A stretch of DNA of 64,000 bases from Corynespora cassiicola (GCA_022059125.1 JAEUWY010000020.1:2108001-2172000); one strand, 5' to 3'. Positions 1 through 16,239 are shown, numbered from the stretch's first letter. The notes: generated by a model not told the origin, from the letters alone. Numbers and translations: made by a program.

Positions 1-3889
<3,889 letters not shown>

Positions 3890-6800
3890 TTATGCTGAAG
3901 GTTTGGCAGAGTCCCGGTCGGCCTCTGCGGTTGATTTTGATTCCTCGGTGGGCGCGGTTGAGGACTGCTCGTCGTTGCTATGTTCGGTGTCGGTGGGTTG
4001 GACGACGTCGTCGCCTGCGGACTTGGTTGCCTCGTTGTCTACCGTGTCTACCGTGTCTACCGTGTCCAAAACGGAATCGGTGCTGACATTTTGCGCTTCG
4101 GGTGTGCCATCTCTGCTAGGCTCTATCTCTCTTCTCTCCATCTGGGAAGGTTCTGGCTCAGCGGAAGCTGGCTGGAAGCTCTCGATGGAGGCACCGTCCG
4201 GAGATGAATCACCGAGTATAGCCTCCCGCTCAACTGCCTGCTCCTTTACTAATTGCTCCAGCTCCACGGCAGGATCCACTTCTTTGGGTTTTGATTGCAA
4301 TGCCAACCTTCTCAGTCTTCTGGCACCGTCCGGATGCCTAGCCGGCTTTTTCACTACGCTCACATTCGCCTCCGCTTCCATTCTCTCGAAACGAGCCTTC
4401 CTTCTACCCGACGTATCTTGTTGGTAGGCAGCGTCTGTGAGACGATCCGCGACTCGGAAGCTCCTCCTGACAAACTTGTTCAGGTCTTCTCGGAGGACTT
4501 GGAAGCGCTCGGGAGTCAATTCCTGCGTGGCATTTCCTGAACCATGTAGCACTTCCATATATGACGACAACGAGTTGCCTTTCCAACCCAACTTCCCAGA
4601 CTGTACTGTCGAGTATGCTAGGTCCATGCCAGAAGAAGTTGACACCACCGTCTGGCGCAAGCGGACTCCAGTGAAAAGGTATGTAGCCGAGTGCGATTTC
4701 CAAGTGTCTGGATGATGGCCAGCAAGAAACTCCTTGGGGATTTTCAGTGTGAGCTCCCGAGGAGCAGTGACGCGGCCGCCTCCTCGAAGGTTGGAGATCA
4801 CTTTACTCGCAAATTTCTCTACGGCCTCGATCTCCCGCGTTTTGTCGATTTCTAATTTCTGGTAAAAGGAAAATCGAAGGTCGACCGTCTTGTCTGGGAG
4901 GAGTACGTCGTGGATTTGTTCGCCATAGGTGAGTGTGGCCTTTTTGAGAAAAGGTGATCCTCCGGGTGGGTACCTAAATTGGATGCTCAATCTCGGATAA
5001 GGCCATTGGCTCTCCAGAATTTGACTAGGTTCCGGCACGAATTCGTACTCCAGTGAGGGAACTGGTGTCATAAATTTGCTTGTGAACTGTCCGCCCATCA
5101 TGAGTTGAGGCAATCCTGGGCAGATATGAGAAAAAGGCGCTCTAGAAGACAAGAGGTGTTGTCCCGTCGTCGCAATGTCACTAGCACTACTTGTCGAGGG
5201 AAATAGAGCGTGGCCATATTGCACCGAAATAATCTGTTTGGGGGATGTCCAGCCGACTTCTTCTGCACGAGACCGATGCTCATCGTCTAAGAAAGCCTTT
5301 TCGAAAACAGGGAGAAACCGATCAAGAATCTGCTGTCTCTGGGCTATACTTTCATCTTCTTTAACACTGCCAAGGTCTTGGTCATCTGTTGTCTTTTCAT
5401 CAGATTCCTCCGTGGTCTGTTTGTGAACTGGAATCTCCTGTCCCTGGGCTATACTTTCATCTTCTTTGACATTGCCAAGGTCTTGTTCATCTGTTTCCTC
5501 TTCATTGAATATCTCCGGGGCCCGTTTGCGAATTGGCAGATGCCATCGGCCCAGGCTCATATCTCTTAGGGTGCAGTCAAGAGAATCGTTGAAACTCGGC
5601 GGGTTAAGATAAACTTGATCGTTGAAAGCGTCTAGGCGATGTGTGTCGTACTTGTGTAAGCCTGGAACCTTTTGTGGCAGCATGCTGATGATACAACGCT
5701 CTGCTTCAGCTAACGAATTTTGGTCTAGAGCGCGGACTAACAGCTATCACAGATTAGTCTAGTGAACGAACGCCTCTACTCGAAATACTTACATCGGAAC
5801 TGCTAGCAACATGAACGAAAGTGCGGCTTTGATTCGCAATTAATTCCAGTTTTGGAGCAGTGAAAATGGATGTCAGATTCTCCTTGGGAACGTCATCTGC
5901 CAGGAAAGGTGCCCAATTCGAAAGGCGGTACTGTTTCCTGGTAGAGGTGTGTAGCAATTTTTCGACGTCGTCTGCTGCGTACTCCGCTGTAGTCTTATCT
6001 GCGGTGATACGGACTACATTGTGATGGTGGTGTATTTCGATTTTGGCTTTACGCTCATTCCCGACTGTGTCCAAGTGTGAAGGTGCTGCGACATGATCAG
6101 ACAACATCGAGATCGCTGGGAGTGATAAAACTTACATCCTGCACTAAGGATGACGATTTGCCAGGGCTTCAATAGCAGCTCGATTTCTCCCGGTGCTTCA
6201 ATCTCTTCCAGCAGAACGATGTTCCACACGTTCCGAAGTATTTGATCTATGAGCAGCTGCTTGCTGACGGGCCTACGCTTTGGTCGGTACGTTACATCGA
6301 GCCCAGGCAATCTCCTGTTGAGCTGGGTTGTCCCTGGACTCCATTCTGTACGCTCTAATGGTCGTTTTCCAGTTCCTTGTGAGTGTGTCTCTGCAGCCTG
6401 TGCCCGCTTCAAATCATCCATTACCTCTTTATCCACTTGGTCTTCCTGCACATTCTTGGCAGCCGAATAGTATTGTGACAGCTGTTGCACGGTGAAGCCC
6501 TGGTTAAGAACTCGCTGCAGTTTTATAAAGGTGGCTTGAGTAATGTGCACTGGTTCAGTAGGATTGCCCTCTGATTTCGGGCGTAGAGTTTCGAGTTGCG
6601 CATTGATTTCGGCGGGGCTGAGAGCTGTATCCTTCTGGAGAGAGGTGAGATCCACCGGAATGACCTCCGGCGGAGGGTCCACGTGGGCTTTTGAATCCGT
6701 GCCTCGCGACGGTTGGTCTCCCACTTCTCTCAAGACGAGAATCTCGGCATCGTCACCCATAGTCTTTATACCTCCAAGCCGCGCGGTAGTCTCCTTGAGA

Positions 6801-7039
6801 GTCTGCCCGCCCTTGCGCCTCTTTGTCCTGCCCAATGGTCGGGGGCTGAGGCGCTTTGGGTCCTCGTGGGCCTCGTGGGCTGCAAGGAGGGCGGCGCGGC
6901 CGTCTTCATTGCGGGCGGTTGAGGACGCGGAGAAATTGGCTTGCGAGGATCGACGAGAGAGGGCGGAGAATGGCGTTCGTGCAAGCTTAAGCTCACATCG
7001 AATGCACACGAATGCACTCGAGGCCCGCGCTGCAAGCAT
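3890..7039 (-). CDS. SLS1: Mitochondrial inner-membrane translation regulator Sls1-like
   Basis: Three exons (7039-6136, 6085-5793, 5743-3890) join to 1016 codons plus stop. The N-terminus is a typical mitochondrial presequence (MLAARASSAFVCIRCE, rich in Ala/Arg/Ser). It is followed by the LGGIKTMGDDAEILVLRE region that marks the fungal Sls1 family. Sls1 is an inner-membrane protein coupling mitochondrial mRNA delivery and translation; that role is known for the yeast protein and inferred here. The intron at 6135-6086 runs GTAAGT to CGCAG and the one at 5792-5744 GTAAGT to GATAG. The C-terminal third is acidic and low complexity. It includes a DTVDTVDTVD repeat (DNA 4036-4065) and two copies of a QDLGxVKEDESIAQ block (around 5345-5400 and 5450-5510), probably recent in-frame duplications. 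At about 1000 residues it is longer than many family members because of these tracts. Confidence 0.82.
4036..4065 (-). repeat. In-frame 9-bp tandem repeat in SLS1
   Basis: About three copies of a nine-base unit (tgtctaccg on the plus strand) encode repeated Asp-Thr-Val in the acidic C-terminal tail of the Sls1-like protein. The tract is a coding microsatellite likely to vary in length between strains. Confidence 0.8.
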
Positions 7040-7263
7040 AGGGAAACGGAGGGCCAGACACGCGTGTAATGGCGAAGAGCTGGCTAGGGTGATGGCGAAC
7101 GGAGACTGGACCCATGAAGGGAACTTTCTTCACCGCTCTCAGCCCTGTTGATTCTGCCAGCGCCAACTCACGTGAGGATGCGTCGAGATAATCGCGTCAA
7201 ATGTTCACCACACGACAGTGACGCGTTTGAAATCATGTCTCATTAAATTATATTCTAGTTGAT

Positions 7264-8531
7264 CTATATGGCCAACTGCCAGCTCCGCAGGTCATCTCTA
7301 ACTTCGAGCTCGTCCACCTCGTGGTGTGCGCGACGTCGTTTCCGCTCTGCCTCCGCTTTCATCTGGTGTGCCTGTTGCTCTAGACTGCCTCTGCCACGCA
7401 CTGTGCCTGTGGAATTTGCCATCGCGTCCCCAGGCCTGAGGGTTTCGTGCGACTTGCGGTGTATGCTGGGTCGCGCCTTGTGTCTGGGCTCGCTCTCGCT
7501 CACAGACCCACTGCTGTCGCCGGTGGTGAATCGTATGCTGAGACGCTGGGAGTCGTAGGGCTTTTCTCGGTCGCCCCAGCCGTCTCCGCCAGCGAATATG
7601 TCCTCGATGCATTCGTCTGCCTTGAGCTCGCCTGGCTGTGCAGACCAGTACGCGGCGAGTGATCTCCTGTACATGTCCTGCAGCTCGCCTGCCTCACGCG
7701 ATTTGCTGTTGAGCGACGGCGTAGCTGTCGCAAGTCAGATTGATATGGAGCATTGAGTATGGCCAGGCCTACCTCCAGCATCTTCCGAATCCCCTTGCTC
7801 TCCCGATACAATTCCGGCAATTCCGCTAAAGACCTGGGCAGTCCTCAGCGGAGGCGCAATGTAATTCTTGTCGCCTTCGGTCTGCTTCATGTATATGCTG
7901 ATCTTGAGCGTGCTGTTGATCTTGCTCTCTTGCATCAGATAGCGCCGTGTGACACCCAGCTCCTCGCCGTCGACGCCGGAGAGCTCGCTCTGCTCGACAT
8001 ATTCGGCTAGGTTGAGCTTGACGTTTCCCAGTATGATGCGCTCGCCTCGGCCGCCACCGGAATACTCTTGCACGACCTCGAGCTCAATGAAGCTCTCCTG
8101 CAGCATGCCATTCTTGTCGACTGTCAGACGGACGGGCAGCTTGGCCTCATAGTCGTAGAAGACCTTGTGGTCCTTTATGGGGCGCTTCTCGGTGCGGCCG
8201 CGATGCTCTGCAGCGGTCGAGTGAGGGAGGTGCCACTTTACGAACGAGGTGCCGGAGACGAGAGGGACGTTATTGAGGTCGATGATCTGGACAGTCCATC
8301 AGCACCCCTGCGGAGGAGGGGGGCGCGGGACCGCGGGGGAGGGACGCTCACCTTCAGGTGCAGGTCAAACTTGGGCTATGCATTTGTCAGCCACCAGGTA
8401 CCACAGACCAGTACAAGAGTACGAGAGGGGAGTGTTCCTTACGCGGCGGTTCTTGGGCACTGGGATGGTGAGCGTGTGTGCCGCGAATGCGACGGAGCGC
8501 CGAAGAGACATTCCTCACCGAAGGCTTGCAT
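7264..8531 (-). CDS. NT-C2 domain protein (EEIG1/EHBP1-type N-terminal C2)
   Basis: Five exons (8531-8519, 8459-8443, 8375-8352, 8286-7773, 7724-7264) give 342 residues. The start MQAFVPKNRRPKFDLHLKII is assembled from three tiny exons; each junction is GT...AG and keeps frame. The following LNNVPLVSGTSFVKWHLP and a block of beta-strand segments (VFYDYEAKLPVRLTVDKNG, SFIELEVVQEY) form the N-terminal C2 domain shared with EEIG1 and EHBP1, thought to bind membranes and act in endocytic trafficking. The C-terminal part carries the fungal signature SREAGELQDMYRR and ECIEDIFAGGDGWG, then a basic region (AEAERKRRRAHHE). No function is established for the fungal family. The gene is divergent from TAD1, with about 300 bp between start codons. 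Confidence 0.85.
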
Positions 8532-8829
8532 GGTGGAGGAGCGAGGGACGCGCGGGGCGTCACGGGCTATTAAGTCGTGTGGCAGATAGTGCTGAGTGTG
8601 ACAGGCTGCCGGTTTGCGATACTGTGGCAGCGGCGACGACTGTTTGGCCTGGCTGGAGCCGGGGCGTGGTTGTGCCAGGACAAAGACGCCGACCCGCCCT
8701 CTGGTCTCCGCTCCACAGCGCAACGACGTGCTAGCTGCTGGGCATCTCGTTTGCTCCCTCCGCACCGACGTGCTCGTCCACCACCACCATGGCCGCCCCC
8801 TAGCAGCACAGCCCGCCCCCTCCCCCGCC
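8532..8829. promoter_or_regulatory. Shared divergent promoter region (NT-C2 gene / TAD1)
   Basis: Only 298 bp separates the two outward-facing start codons, so both promoters must lie here or overlap the 5' ends of the genes. The stretch is GC-rich. I see no clear TATA box or obvious transcription-factor site. Confidence 0.5.
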
Positions 8830-10253
8830 ATGGATCCTGCTGCAGACGCCGTCGCCGACTGCGTGCTGGCTGCTTTCGACCGCCTTCCGGGAAAACGCAA
8901 ACCCCGGCCCCGCAGCCACAGCGCTCGAGAATGGGTGCCGCTGGCCGGAATCGTGCTAGCCAAGGGTACCAACCTCGCACCAAGTGAGCTTCCGTAAGCT
9001 TATGTACTCATGCTTTGGGACAGACGGCGAATTGGCCTGCGTTTCTCTTGGGTACGTCGCCATAGCAAGCTCCAGGTCCATGCCCACATGGTATACAACA
9101 CAACTGACATTCCGCGCGCAGCACTGGCATGAAATGCCTCCCGTCCAATAAACTCGACCTCGCGTGCGGTAATGCACTGCATGACTGGCATGCCGAAGTA
9201 CTGGCCATCCGGACCTTCAACCGTTTCTTGCTAGACGAATGCCTCTCGCTTGCAGCCCCTCCCCACCGGCCCTCCAAATACGTGCGGCAGCGCTCGGCGG
9301 GCGAGAGGACGCAGGCAGAGCACCAACCCTTTGCCATAAGAAACGATGTCCAAATCCATATGTACTGCTCCGAAGCTCCGTGCGGAGACGCGAGCATGGA
9401 ACTAGTCATGGACGCGCAGGAGGATGCAACTCCCTGGACGACCCCTCTGCGCACCGTCTCTAGTCCCACCGAGGAAGTAGACCCAGCGCTGCTGCCAGAA
9501 GAGCCTGCGGGGGCGGGGACAAGAGCTCCCCCAGAGCTCCAGGAGGCAAACCCAATTGCCACAGCACTCAGAGGGCGCTCTCATTTTGGACATCTGGGTG
9601 CAGTCCGCTGTAAACCCTCACGGCCAGATGCCCCTCCAACGCTAAGCAAGTCGTGTTCAGATAAGCTAGCCCTCACCCAAGCCACATCACTCCTCTCCTC
9701 CATGACCTCTCTCCTCGTATCCCCCCACAATGCCTACATCCATTCTCTAGTCCTACCCACTTCCCAGTTCATCCCCTCGGCCTGTGAGCGCGCATTCTCC
9801 CGTTCAGGCAGAATGAGCCCCATAACCCCACAAATAGAGCGCAATTGGGAGGGCGGCTATAGATGGCACGAATTCAAAGTCCATGGCACCAGCAAGGAAT
9901 TTGCCTGGAGTCGACGCAATGTCTCTACCGCTCAAAAGGCCATGGCCAGCAACCTCAGCGCAGTGTGGACTCCACACTGGGAGGAATCGCTCATAGGAGG
10001 CGTGTTGCAAGGCAGAAAGCAATTCGATCCCAGAGGGGCAAGTCGAGTGTGCCGGCGATCATTGTGGAAGATTGGAGCTGATATTGCGGCCGTGGCAGCC
10101 ATACCAGCGCTCACCGAAGCCATCAGGAGAGGGACATACGGCGAGGTGAAGGCAGGGGCCATGCTGGGAGCAAGGAGGAAAGTCAAGGACGAGGTAAAGG
10201 CTCGATCATTGAAGGGCTGGATCAAGAACAGTGGAGATGATTTTTCCCTTTGA
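8830..10253 (+). CDS. TAD1: tRNA-specific adenosine deaminase Tad1/ADAT1-like
   Basis: Three exons (8830-8983, 9024-9051, 9122-10253) give 437 residues. Tad1 converts adenosine 37, next to the anticodon of tRNA-Ala, to inosine. The zinc and catalytic motifs of the ADAR/ADAT1 deaminase domain are all present: HAEV in DWHAEVLAIRTF (ligand His and catalytic Glu), PCGDAS in CSEAPCGDASM (first Cys), and SCSDKLA (second Cys). The first junction uses GTGAGC and restores the NGELACVSLGTGMKCLP block. A GTAAGC ten bases further on breaks that frame, so I reject it. Length fits the family. The gene converges on the Rad51-like gene downstream. Confidence 0.93.
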
Positions 10254-10664
10254 CAACCATAGTCGTCGTAGAGTCTAGCCCTCAATCTAACCATGATCCA
10301 CAATCTCCCATCGCCTTTCCAAAAACAACCTTTAGAGATTCTAGAACGCCACCACCACACCCTCACTCACTCACTCACCACCACCACCCATCGCCTCACA
10401 GAGATAAGAGATCTGAAACAGAAATTCTCCGGGGTATCAACGCAGAACATGCACGATGCAACAAAAACATGAGAAGAAAAAAAGGAAAAAAGCCCACGCC
10501 TTTGAAACGTGCCGCCCATCCCGCCGTCCCTCCCGAGCCTCAAGTCCCGCCCGTGCCCGCCTCACCCCGTTTCGCACTGCACGCCCAAATGCGCCCCCCG
10601 TCGTCCCTCCCCCTCCGACAGGCCTCTCCATGGCTCATCCGTTTCCCAACCAACCAACCTCACC
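10254..10664. other. Convergent 3' flanks of TAD1 and the Rad51-like gene
   Basis: About 410 bp between two facing stop codons, with simple CCAC/CACT-rich and purine-rich tracts. No gene is visible; it presumably holds both 3' UTRs. Confidence 0.5.
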
Positions 10665-12240
10665 TCACACGTCGCTCAGCCCGTGGTCCCCGGTCCGGAA
10701 TGCCCCCCACGCCCCGAGGCGGCGCTCGTACCGATCGCTGAGCACTTCGACCACGTTGACCATGTCGGCGCGGCGGCGCTGCTGCGCGTCGCCCGTGTAC
10801 CAGAGTTTTGCGTCGGCTTGGCGTAGAGGGAGCTTGGAGACGAGCAGGTGGAGGTCTAGGTAAGGGGGCAGGATGTTGAGGAGGGGTGGGATTGCGGTGT
10901 TGGAGGTGAAGATTGAGGGGGATGGCGGTGGGTGACGAGTGCTCGAGTATTGCTGCTGTGGCTGTGGCTGCGGCTGATTCTGATGCGGAGGATGTCCCTG
11001 TGCGGCGTTTCCCGGTTGGCCCGAGGTTGATGTGCGCCTAGGGGTGCATGGGTTGAGGAGGAGGGTGCGGAGGGTGCGGTCGTGGGTCAGGTTCGCAAGG
11101 GCGATGAGGAAAGAGGTTGAGAGGGCGGTTGCTGTGTTTTTTCCGTGTCAGATAAGGATGACGTTGGAGTGCAGTTCGGCGTGGGGAATTTCTCACCTTG
11201 GCTGTGGTTTTTCTTTAGGAGGGATGTGGTGACGTGCGAGAGATTGTCGATCAGGATGAAGGATGTTTTGGCCATTTGGTTGGGATCTCGATCTTCATCC
11301 AGCGTGAGGTGTCCTGAGAGGGGTTGGAGTTTAGTGGGTTGGTCGACAGTGGGAGTTGCTATGGTCGTGTATTGGTGTTCTGTGTCAAAGAGCATCTCAT
11401 CTTCGTCCTCGTCTTCGTCCTCGCTGTCGGCAATCACCGTTTTCTTGATCAGCGGCTTGTCAATCATGGACTCTTCTGGCTTTTTCGTCGTCGTGTCTTG
11501 CTCGCCCTTCGTTTCTCCTGTTATTTTGATGTCATCTTTGTCTTGGGTCTTCCCCGTGGCACTTTGACCTGTAAGGCCCTCTCGGATTTCGCCGACTGCC
11601 TCCACGACACCCTCGAGGTCAAAGACGCGCATGATCTTAACACGGTCGAGTATCTTGGCTGCAACATCTTCGATTTCGGACTCGGGCTCGGATTGGAAGG
11701 GAGCTGTGGACTTGAGTCGAGACAAGATGAATGTGTAGATCCGAAGAACATCGATATGGCCTGTAGTATCTATGACGGCGGCGATGGATGCTTCGTCTCC
11801 GACGAGGGATGCTGCCATCAATGCGAGTGAGAGCTAGATGTTGTCAGCATGGTTTCTTGGTCCGGGAACAACTCCATGGCCTGTTGATGCGCTGGGAAGA
11901 GCAATGTCTACATTTGTCTTCAAATAAATAGCTCCATCGTTACCATACGGGGATGAGGGAGCTGATCAATGAGACTCACATCAACACCCTCTCCACTGAT
12001 TCCCATCAGTACACCTTCCTCAATGCCTCCGCCCAACACCTCATCTACGCTCTTGACCCCGAGTGTAAGCCTATGCTTGAGATCCCTCCTCTTCCTCTCC
12101 CCCAAAAGCTCACTAGCAGCCTCATCCACAATCGTGTCGAGCTCCTCGTGACTGATCAAGGTACTGGCCAGCACAGGCTCAATCATTTCCTCTCCTTTTC
12201 GCCCCGGTAATTCCATCTTCTCCGATGCCCCGATCACCAT
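10665..12240 (-). CDS. Rad51/RecA-fold DNA repair-like protein lacking a Walker A lysine
   Basis: Three exons (12240-11980, 11833-11197, 11131-10665) give about 454 residues. The block LTLGVKSVDEVLGGGIEEGV matches the start of the RecA/Rad51 ATPase core, and TSFILIDNLSHVT is a good Walker B strand. Where Rad51 proteins have GxxxxGK[TS], this one reads GISGEG-VD then LSLALMAASL, so the P-loop lysine is missing. The intron at 11979-11834 (GTGAGT to GCTGACAACATCTAG) lies exactly there, but none of its frames encodes GKT. A Ser/Asp/Glu-rich insertion follows the core. The C-terminus (ILPPYLDLHLLVSKLPLRQA, then DMVNVVEVLSDRYERR) resembles a conserved Pezizomycotina family of Rad51-like proteins. 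The start is uncertain: I took the first in-frame ATG (MVIGASEKMEL), but the frame is open to about 12465. Which Rad51 paralogue it corresponds to cannot be told from sequence alone. Confidence 0.72.
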
Positions 12241-14372
12241 CGGCCTCGTTGGTCGTTGGATCGTCTCAGAACCACTGGTCTCCAGCTCATGTGGATCACA
12301 CACCTCGTGTCCAGACCAAATCCCCGGCACTCGTACCGAAAGAAAAAGAAGCTCCCTCAGCTTCCAGACCACAAACTTATCTTTTTCCCTCTTCCTCACT
12401 CTCTCTAATGTTGCGATGCTGCCCTCCCAAACGAGGAAGCCACACACGCACGACTCGCGGGCCACGGCCTTGCGGCAACTCTCTCGCCCGCTTGGCTCGG
12501 CTTGGGGTATTATGGTCCACGGGTAGCCAAGGTTACCTAGCTCGCGGGTTCAGCCACGGCAGCGCGTTCTCCGGGGGACGGGCGTGACGTGACAGGACGG
12601 ACAGGCCAAATGACGTAACATGCAAAACTCAAATGGACGGGCCTGCTTGCCTGAAGACGGGCACGCACACGCACACCACGGGGCGGGCTGGCGCTGGCGC
12701 AACAGTGCGCAAGGTTATAAAGTTGCGGGCGCGGGGAAAACAAAACGAACGAAGACGCCTTCGTCTACACCCCCCAAGGAAAAAAATGGCAGATCTTAGC
12801 GCGTGCCTCTGAGAAATGGGCGAGAGCCCGCGGAGCCTGCCCCATCCCCAAAGGAAAGAAAGAGAATTTTTAGAAAAAGGAAGAAAAAAGTAAAACCTTG
12901 AAGAGACAGCACACGAACGCGTACGCGAGCAAACGCTTGGAGCATCGTTTGTGCAAGCGTACCATACTTTGATGCCCCTCCAGGAATCTACCTACCTAGG
13001 TACGTGGGCTTAGGCAGGTAGCTGCAGACGCCAAAACACCACGAGCTCACTGCCTCGCATATTTTTTTCCAATAGCGCGTCCAAACCCAATGCCTCCCCT
13101 CCCGCCCCCTCCTCTCCTCAGCATCCATCCATCCCTCCCGCTCGTGTCCCCACGTGAGGCTGAATCTTCCTCGTGAATATTGTTTTTGCCCGTCCTGGCT
13201 CAATAAGGTTGGCCCAAACCACCACCTACCCAGGTAACCACCTTTTTTTTACCGAGCAGACTACTCGTAGAAGGATCTTACGCACTTGCGCAACGCGATC
13301 TCGCGCCCGCCCGTCGCCCGTCGCCCGCCCGATGGCGCGCCCACCCGAGTTAACCGTCATCGGTTCGCGGCTTGCGCTGCGCTGCGCTGCGCTGCTGGGG
13401 GGGGGGGGCCTTGGGGCTGCGCTGGGGGGACGACTGGGGCTGGAGTGGGCGGCGCGCCAGGCCGTCGGCGCGGAGGGGGCACCGGCGATTTGGGGCTGGG
13501 TCGCTGGCGTAAAGGCCAGTGGCTGCATCACGCAGGGGCATGTTGGAGGGGACAACAACTTGTCCAGGTCCCCCCTTCCACCTACCTCATGTTAAAACTT
13601 GTCTGTCCACCTACCTGGGCATGTACCGTACCAATGTTTGTATACGCGCAAACACACACCCGTCCATCCCTTCCACCTAGGCTTATGCTTCTTGGGGAGC
13701 GACAGAGAGGCTGGAACCGCCGGAGCCGCGAGGCTGATGGGTGAACGTGCCCGGTACTTCATTTCGAGATTTAGACTTCTCGCCAGGCTTGCTGGTGACT
13801 AACAGACTGACCTCACTGACCGACTGCACGACTTGCTGTCACCAAAGACATATCCAGAAGGTTTGGCCAAGGCTCTTGATTGTTGTCCTTTTTTTTCAAA
13901 CTGTTTTTCTGCATTGATCTGATAGAAGCATATCTACTACCAATCCGTCCATCCCTTCTGCCAACCTCGTGTCATAGGGACACGGGTTCGCAAAAGCAAG
14001 AATCACCGCTGCCACCCATTAAGAAAGTGTTGTGATGTGTGTGTTACCCATACAGTAATGTCGTTGGGATTCTCAAAATGTACATCGAAGCAGTATCCAG
14101 CGCCCGTGTCTCTCCAATGCAAGTGGAATTTTCTCCATCGATAGCCAGAAACCACTCCGATTTGCGCCCCACTAGGTGCCCGTAGGAAATATGACATAGG
14201 AAATGCGTGTTAACTGTTCCCGCACGGCGAGGTCTTTGTGTGTCTGTGTGTAATCATGGGTATCAGGATCGTGGGACGGCCTGCGCTTGTTGTGCGCAGC
14301 ACTCATGGTACCCACGTGTCGATGTGCATACTGAACCAAATTCGTCGTATCCAACCTTCAATGGCCACTGAT
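12241..14372. other. Non-coding interval with TACCT/AGGTA motifs
   Basis: About 2.1 kb between the Rad51-like start and the Pal1 stop. It contains several short CCTACCT/AGGTAG stretches (for example near 12990-13005, 13225, 13580 and 13612), a guanine run near 13397-13410 and a thymine run near 13890. Open frames on the two strands overlap and match nothing I recognise. Confidence 0.5.
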
Positions 14373-16239
14373 TCAGGCCGGACGCTCGGGTCGAGGTCGG
14401 CGACCGCCCTTCAGAGACTTCATGCGTCCGAGGAAGCCGGATGGAGCGTTGGGCTTCGGCTCCGCGGGAGACGTGAGGCCGTCGGCAGTGGCGGAACGGT
14501 TCAAGGGGTTGCGGCCTCCCGGAGATGAAGGGGACCTGACAGGGCCGTCCTTGCCGTCGGTTTCGGCGGTCCTGATGGCGGCGCCCTTCCTCTCGTAGGC
14601 AGTGTCGTACTCGTCAAAGAATGGGTTCTGCTCGTTAGACTTGGTCGTCGCCAATCCTCCGCCGCTGTAGGGGCTGTTGGGGCTCTGTCCAGATCCATAT
14701 CGGGCCTCGGGAGAAGTAATGCGAGGTCCGCCCTCACCATAACCACGGCGGGGCTGCGAGATGCCACGGATTCGCTGGGCAATCGACTTCTTGCGGCCAA
14801 GACCACCGAGGTCTGCGGCACGCTTGTCATCGGATTCCTTCTGGATAGCGGTACGAGAGGCGGGGGTTCCCTCGAGGAAAGTGGATGTTCCCAATCCTAC
14901 GCTCTCATCTCCGTGGATAATGTCCATGCGTTCCTTGGGGTTGAACGAGACTGCGCGACCCTCCAATTCGGGACGCTTCTTGAAGCCGCCATCGGTACCG
15001 CCAAAGTCCGTGAAACCCTCAGCGCCTCGGCCGTGGAACTTGTCCAGGTCGATGGAGTCGTTCAATGGGCCGGCACCACCCAAGACATTATTAGCAGAGC
15101 CGACTGGGAAGGCCTGCATGGGAGCACGGACGTCCTTCTTGCGGTTGCGATGGGGTTGCACGGCGTCGTAAGGACCGTCGTGGTGAATCATGCTAGGTCC
15201 ATAGATGCCGCTCACGTCGAGCTTGTCGATGATGTCAAGACCCTGCGGCTTCCTGACTCGGCGAGACTTGCCATCACGGGTCTTGTCGTCCCTCTCCTTA
15301 CGGCGTTCGCGGCGCCTGCGCTCTTCATTGGGGTCGAGGGAGCCCTTGTCAATCATGGACGACTCGGAGTTGCGGCGAGGGCGGCGGTTCTCACGACGCT
15401 CAGGGCTGCTCCGGTGCGTTGGCCGAGATCCTGGGGGGCCACGGGATCGTGGAGGGCCGCGGGGGCCGTCACGATCACGATCACGATCACGCTCACGATC
15501 ACGCTCACGCTCACGCTCGCGCTCGCGGTCACGGTAGGCGTCACGGTCGCGGTCACGCCTCGCACGCTCCTCCTCGTCGGAGCGAGAGGGACGGTGACCA
15601 GCCAGCGGAGCGGTGCCGGTGCGCTGGTGCGGATCTCTCGGGGCCGGACGCCTCTTGCTGGCGCCTTCGTCGAGGGTGAGGTTGTTCTGCTCGAGGGAGG
15701 GATAGTCAGCAAATCTGAATGCGAAGTCTCTGAACTGGTCCATTGTGTGTTTCAGGAGGAAGGGGGAGAGGGCAGGAAGGTCTTGTTGAGAGGGCAGGGC
15801 GCCGATCGTGCGACGCAGCGACGTCGGTTGCCGCAGCGATCACTATCACGGTGGCAGCGTGTAGGACGAGGACGTACAAACAATTCTTCGGCCGTGTTGC
15901 CAAAGGTGGTCTTCTTGGGCGACTCCTTCATGGTGGCGGACATGTCAATGAGCTGGGCTTGCTTGTTGAACTCCGCTTCGAAGGTGGAGAGGAAGGGATT
16001 CCGCGACATGGGCCTGCTGCCGGCGCTGGAGGGGGTTTGCAGTGCGGGCGAGGGAGCGGCGGGCGAGCCGGCTCTGTTGCGAAACGGATTGTTGGAAGAG
16101 AGATTGAGGGAGAGGCCGGGAGAGGGGCGGCGCTCTGTAGTTAAAGGGCGGTTATCAGCGAAATTCGTTTCGTCACGGCCTGCGTACGTGAAACAGGCGA
16201 TAAAGGAGCCCTACCTGGCATTGACGGCTCAGCGATCAT
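14373..16239 (-). CDS. pal1: Pal1 family cell-morphology protein
   Basis: Three exons (16239-16215, 16134-15878, 15734-14373) give 547 residues. Pal1 proteins localise to endocytic sites and the cell cortex and help maintain cylindrical cell shape in fission yeast; that role is taken from the family. The Pal1 core is visible as LDIIDKLDVSGIYGPSMIHH, DGPYDAVQPHRNRKKDVRAP and MQAFP. The N-terminus has NPF motifs (SSNNPFRNR, MSRNPFLS), which usually bind EH domains of endocytic adaptors, and another NPFFDEYDTAY lies near the C-terminus. A strongly charged RD/RE dipeptide tract (DNA about 15478-15545) precedes the core. The first exon is eight codons (MIAEPSMP); frame is preserved through GTAGGG...CTACAG. 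Confidence 0.88.
15478..15545 (-). repeat. Hexanucleotide coding repeat (Arg-Asp/Arg-Glu) in pal1
   Basis: A run of GATCGT/GAGCGT-type six-base units encodes alternating Arg-Asp and Arg-Glu. It stays in frame and lies in the disordered region before the conserved Pal1 core. Confidence 0.85.

Noticed and set aside
8984..8996. GTAAGC at 8994 as the first TAD1 donor
   Set aside because: Using it breaks the reading frame into the conserved NGELACVSLGTGMKCLP block; GTGAGC at 8984 preserves it.
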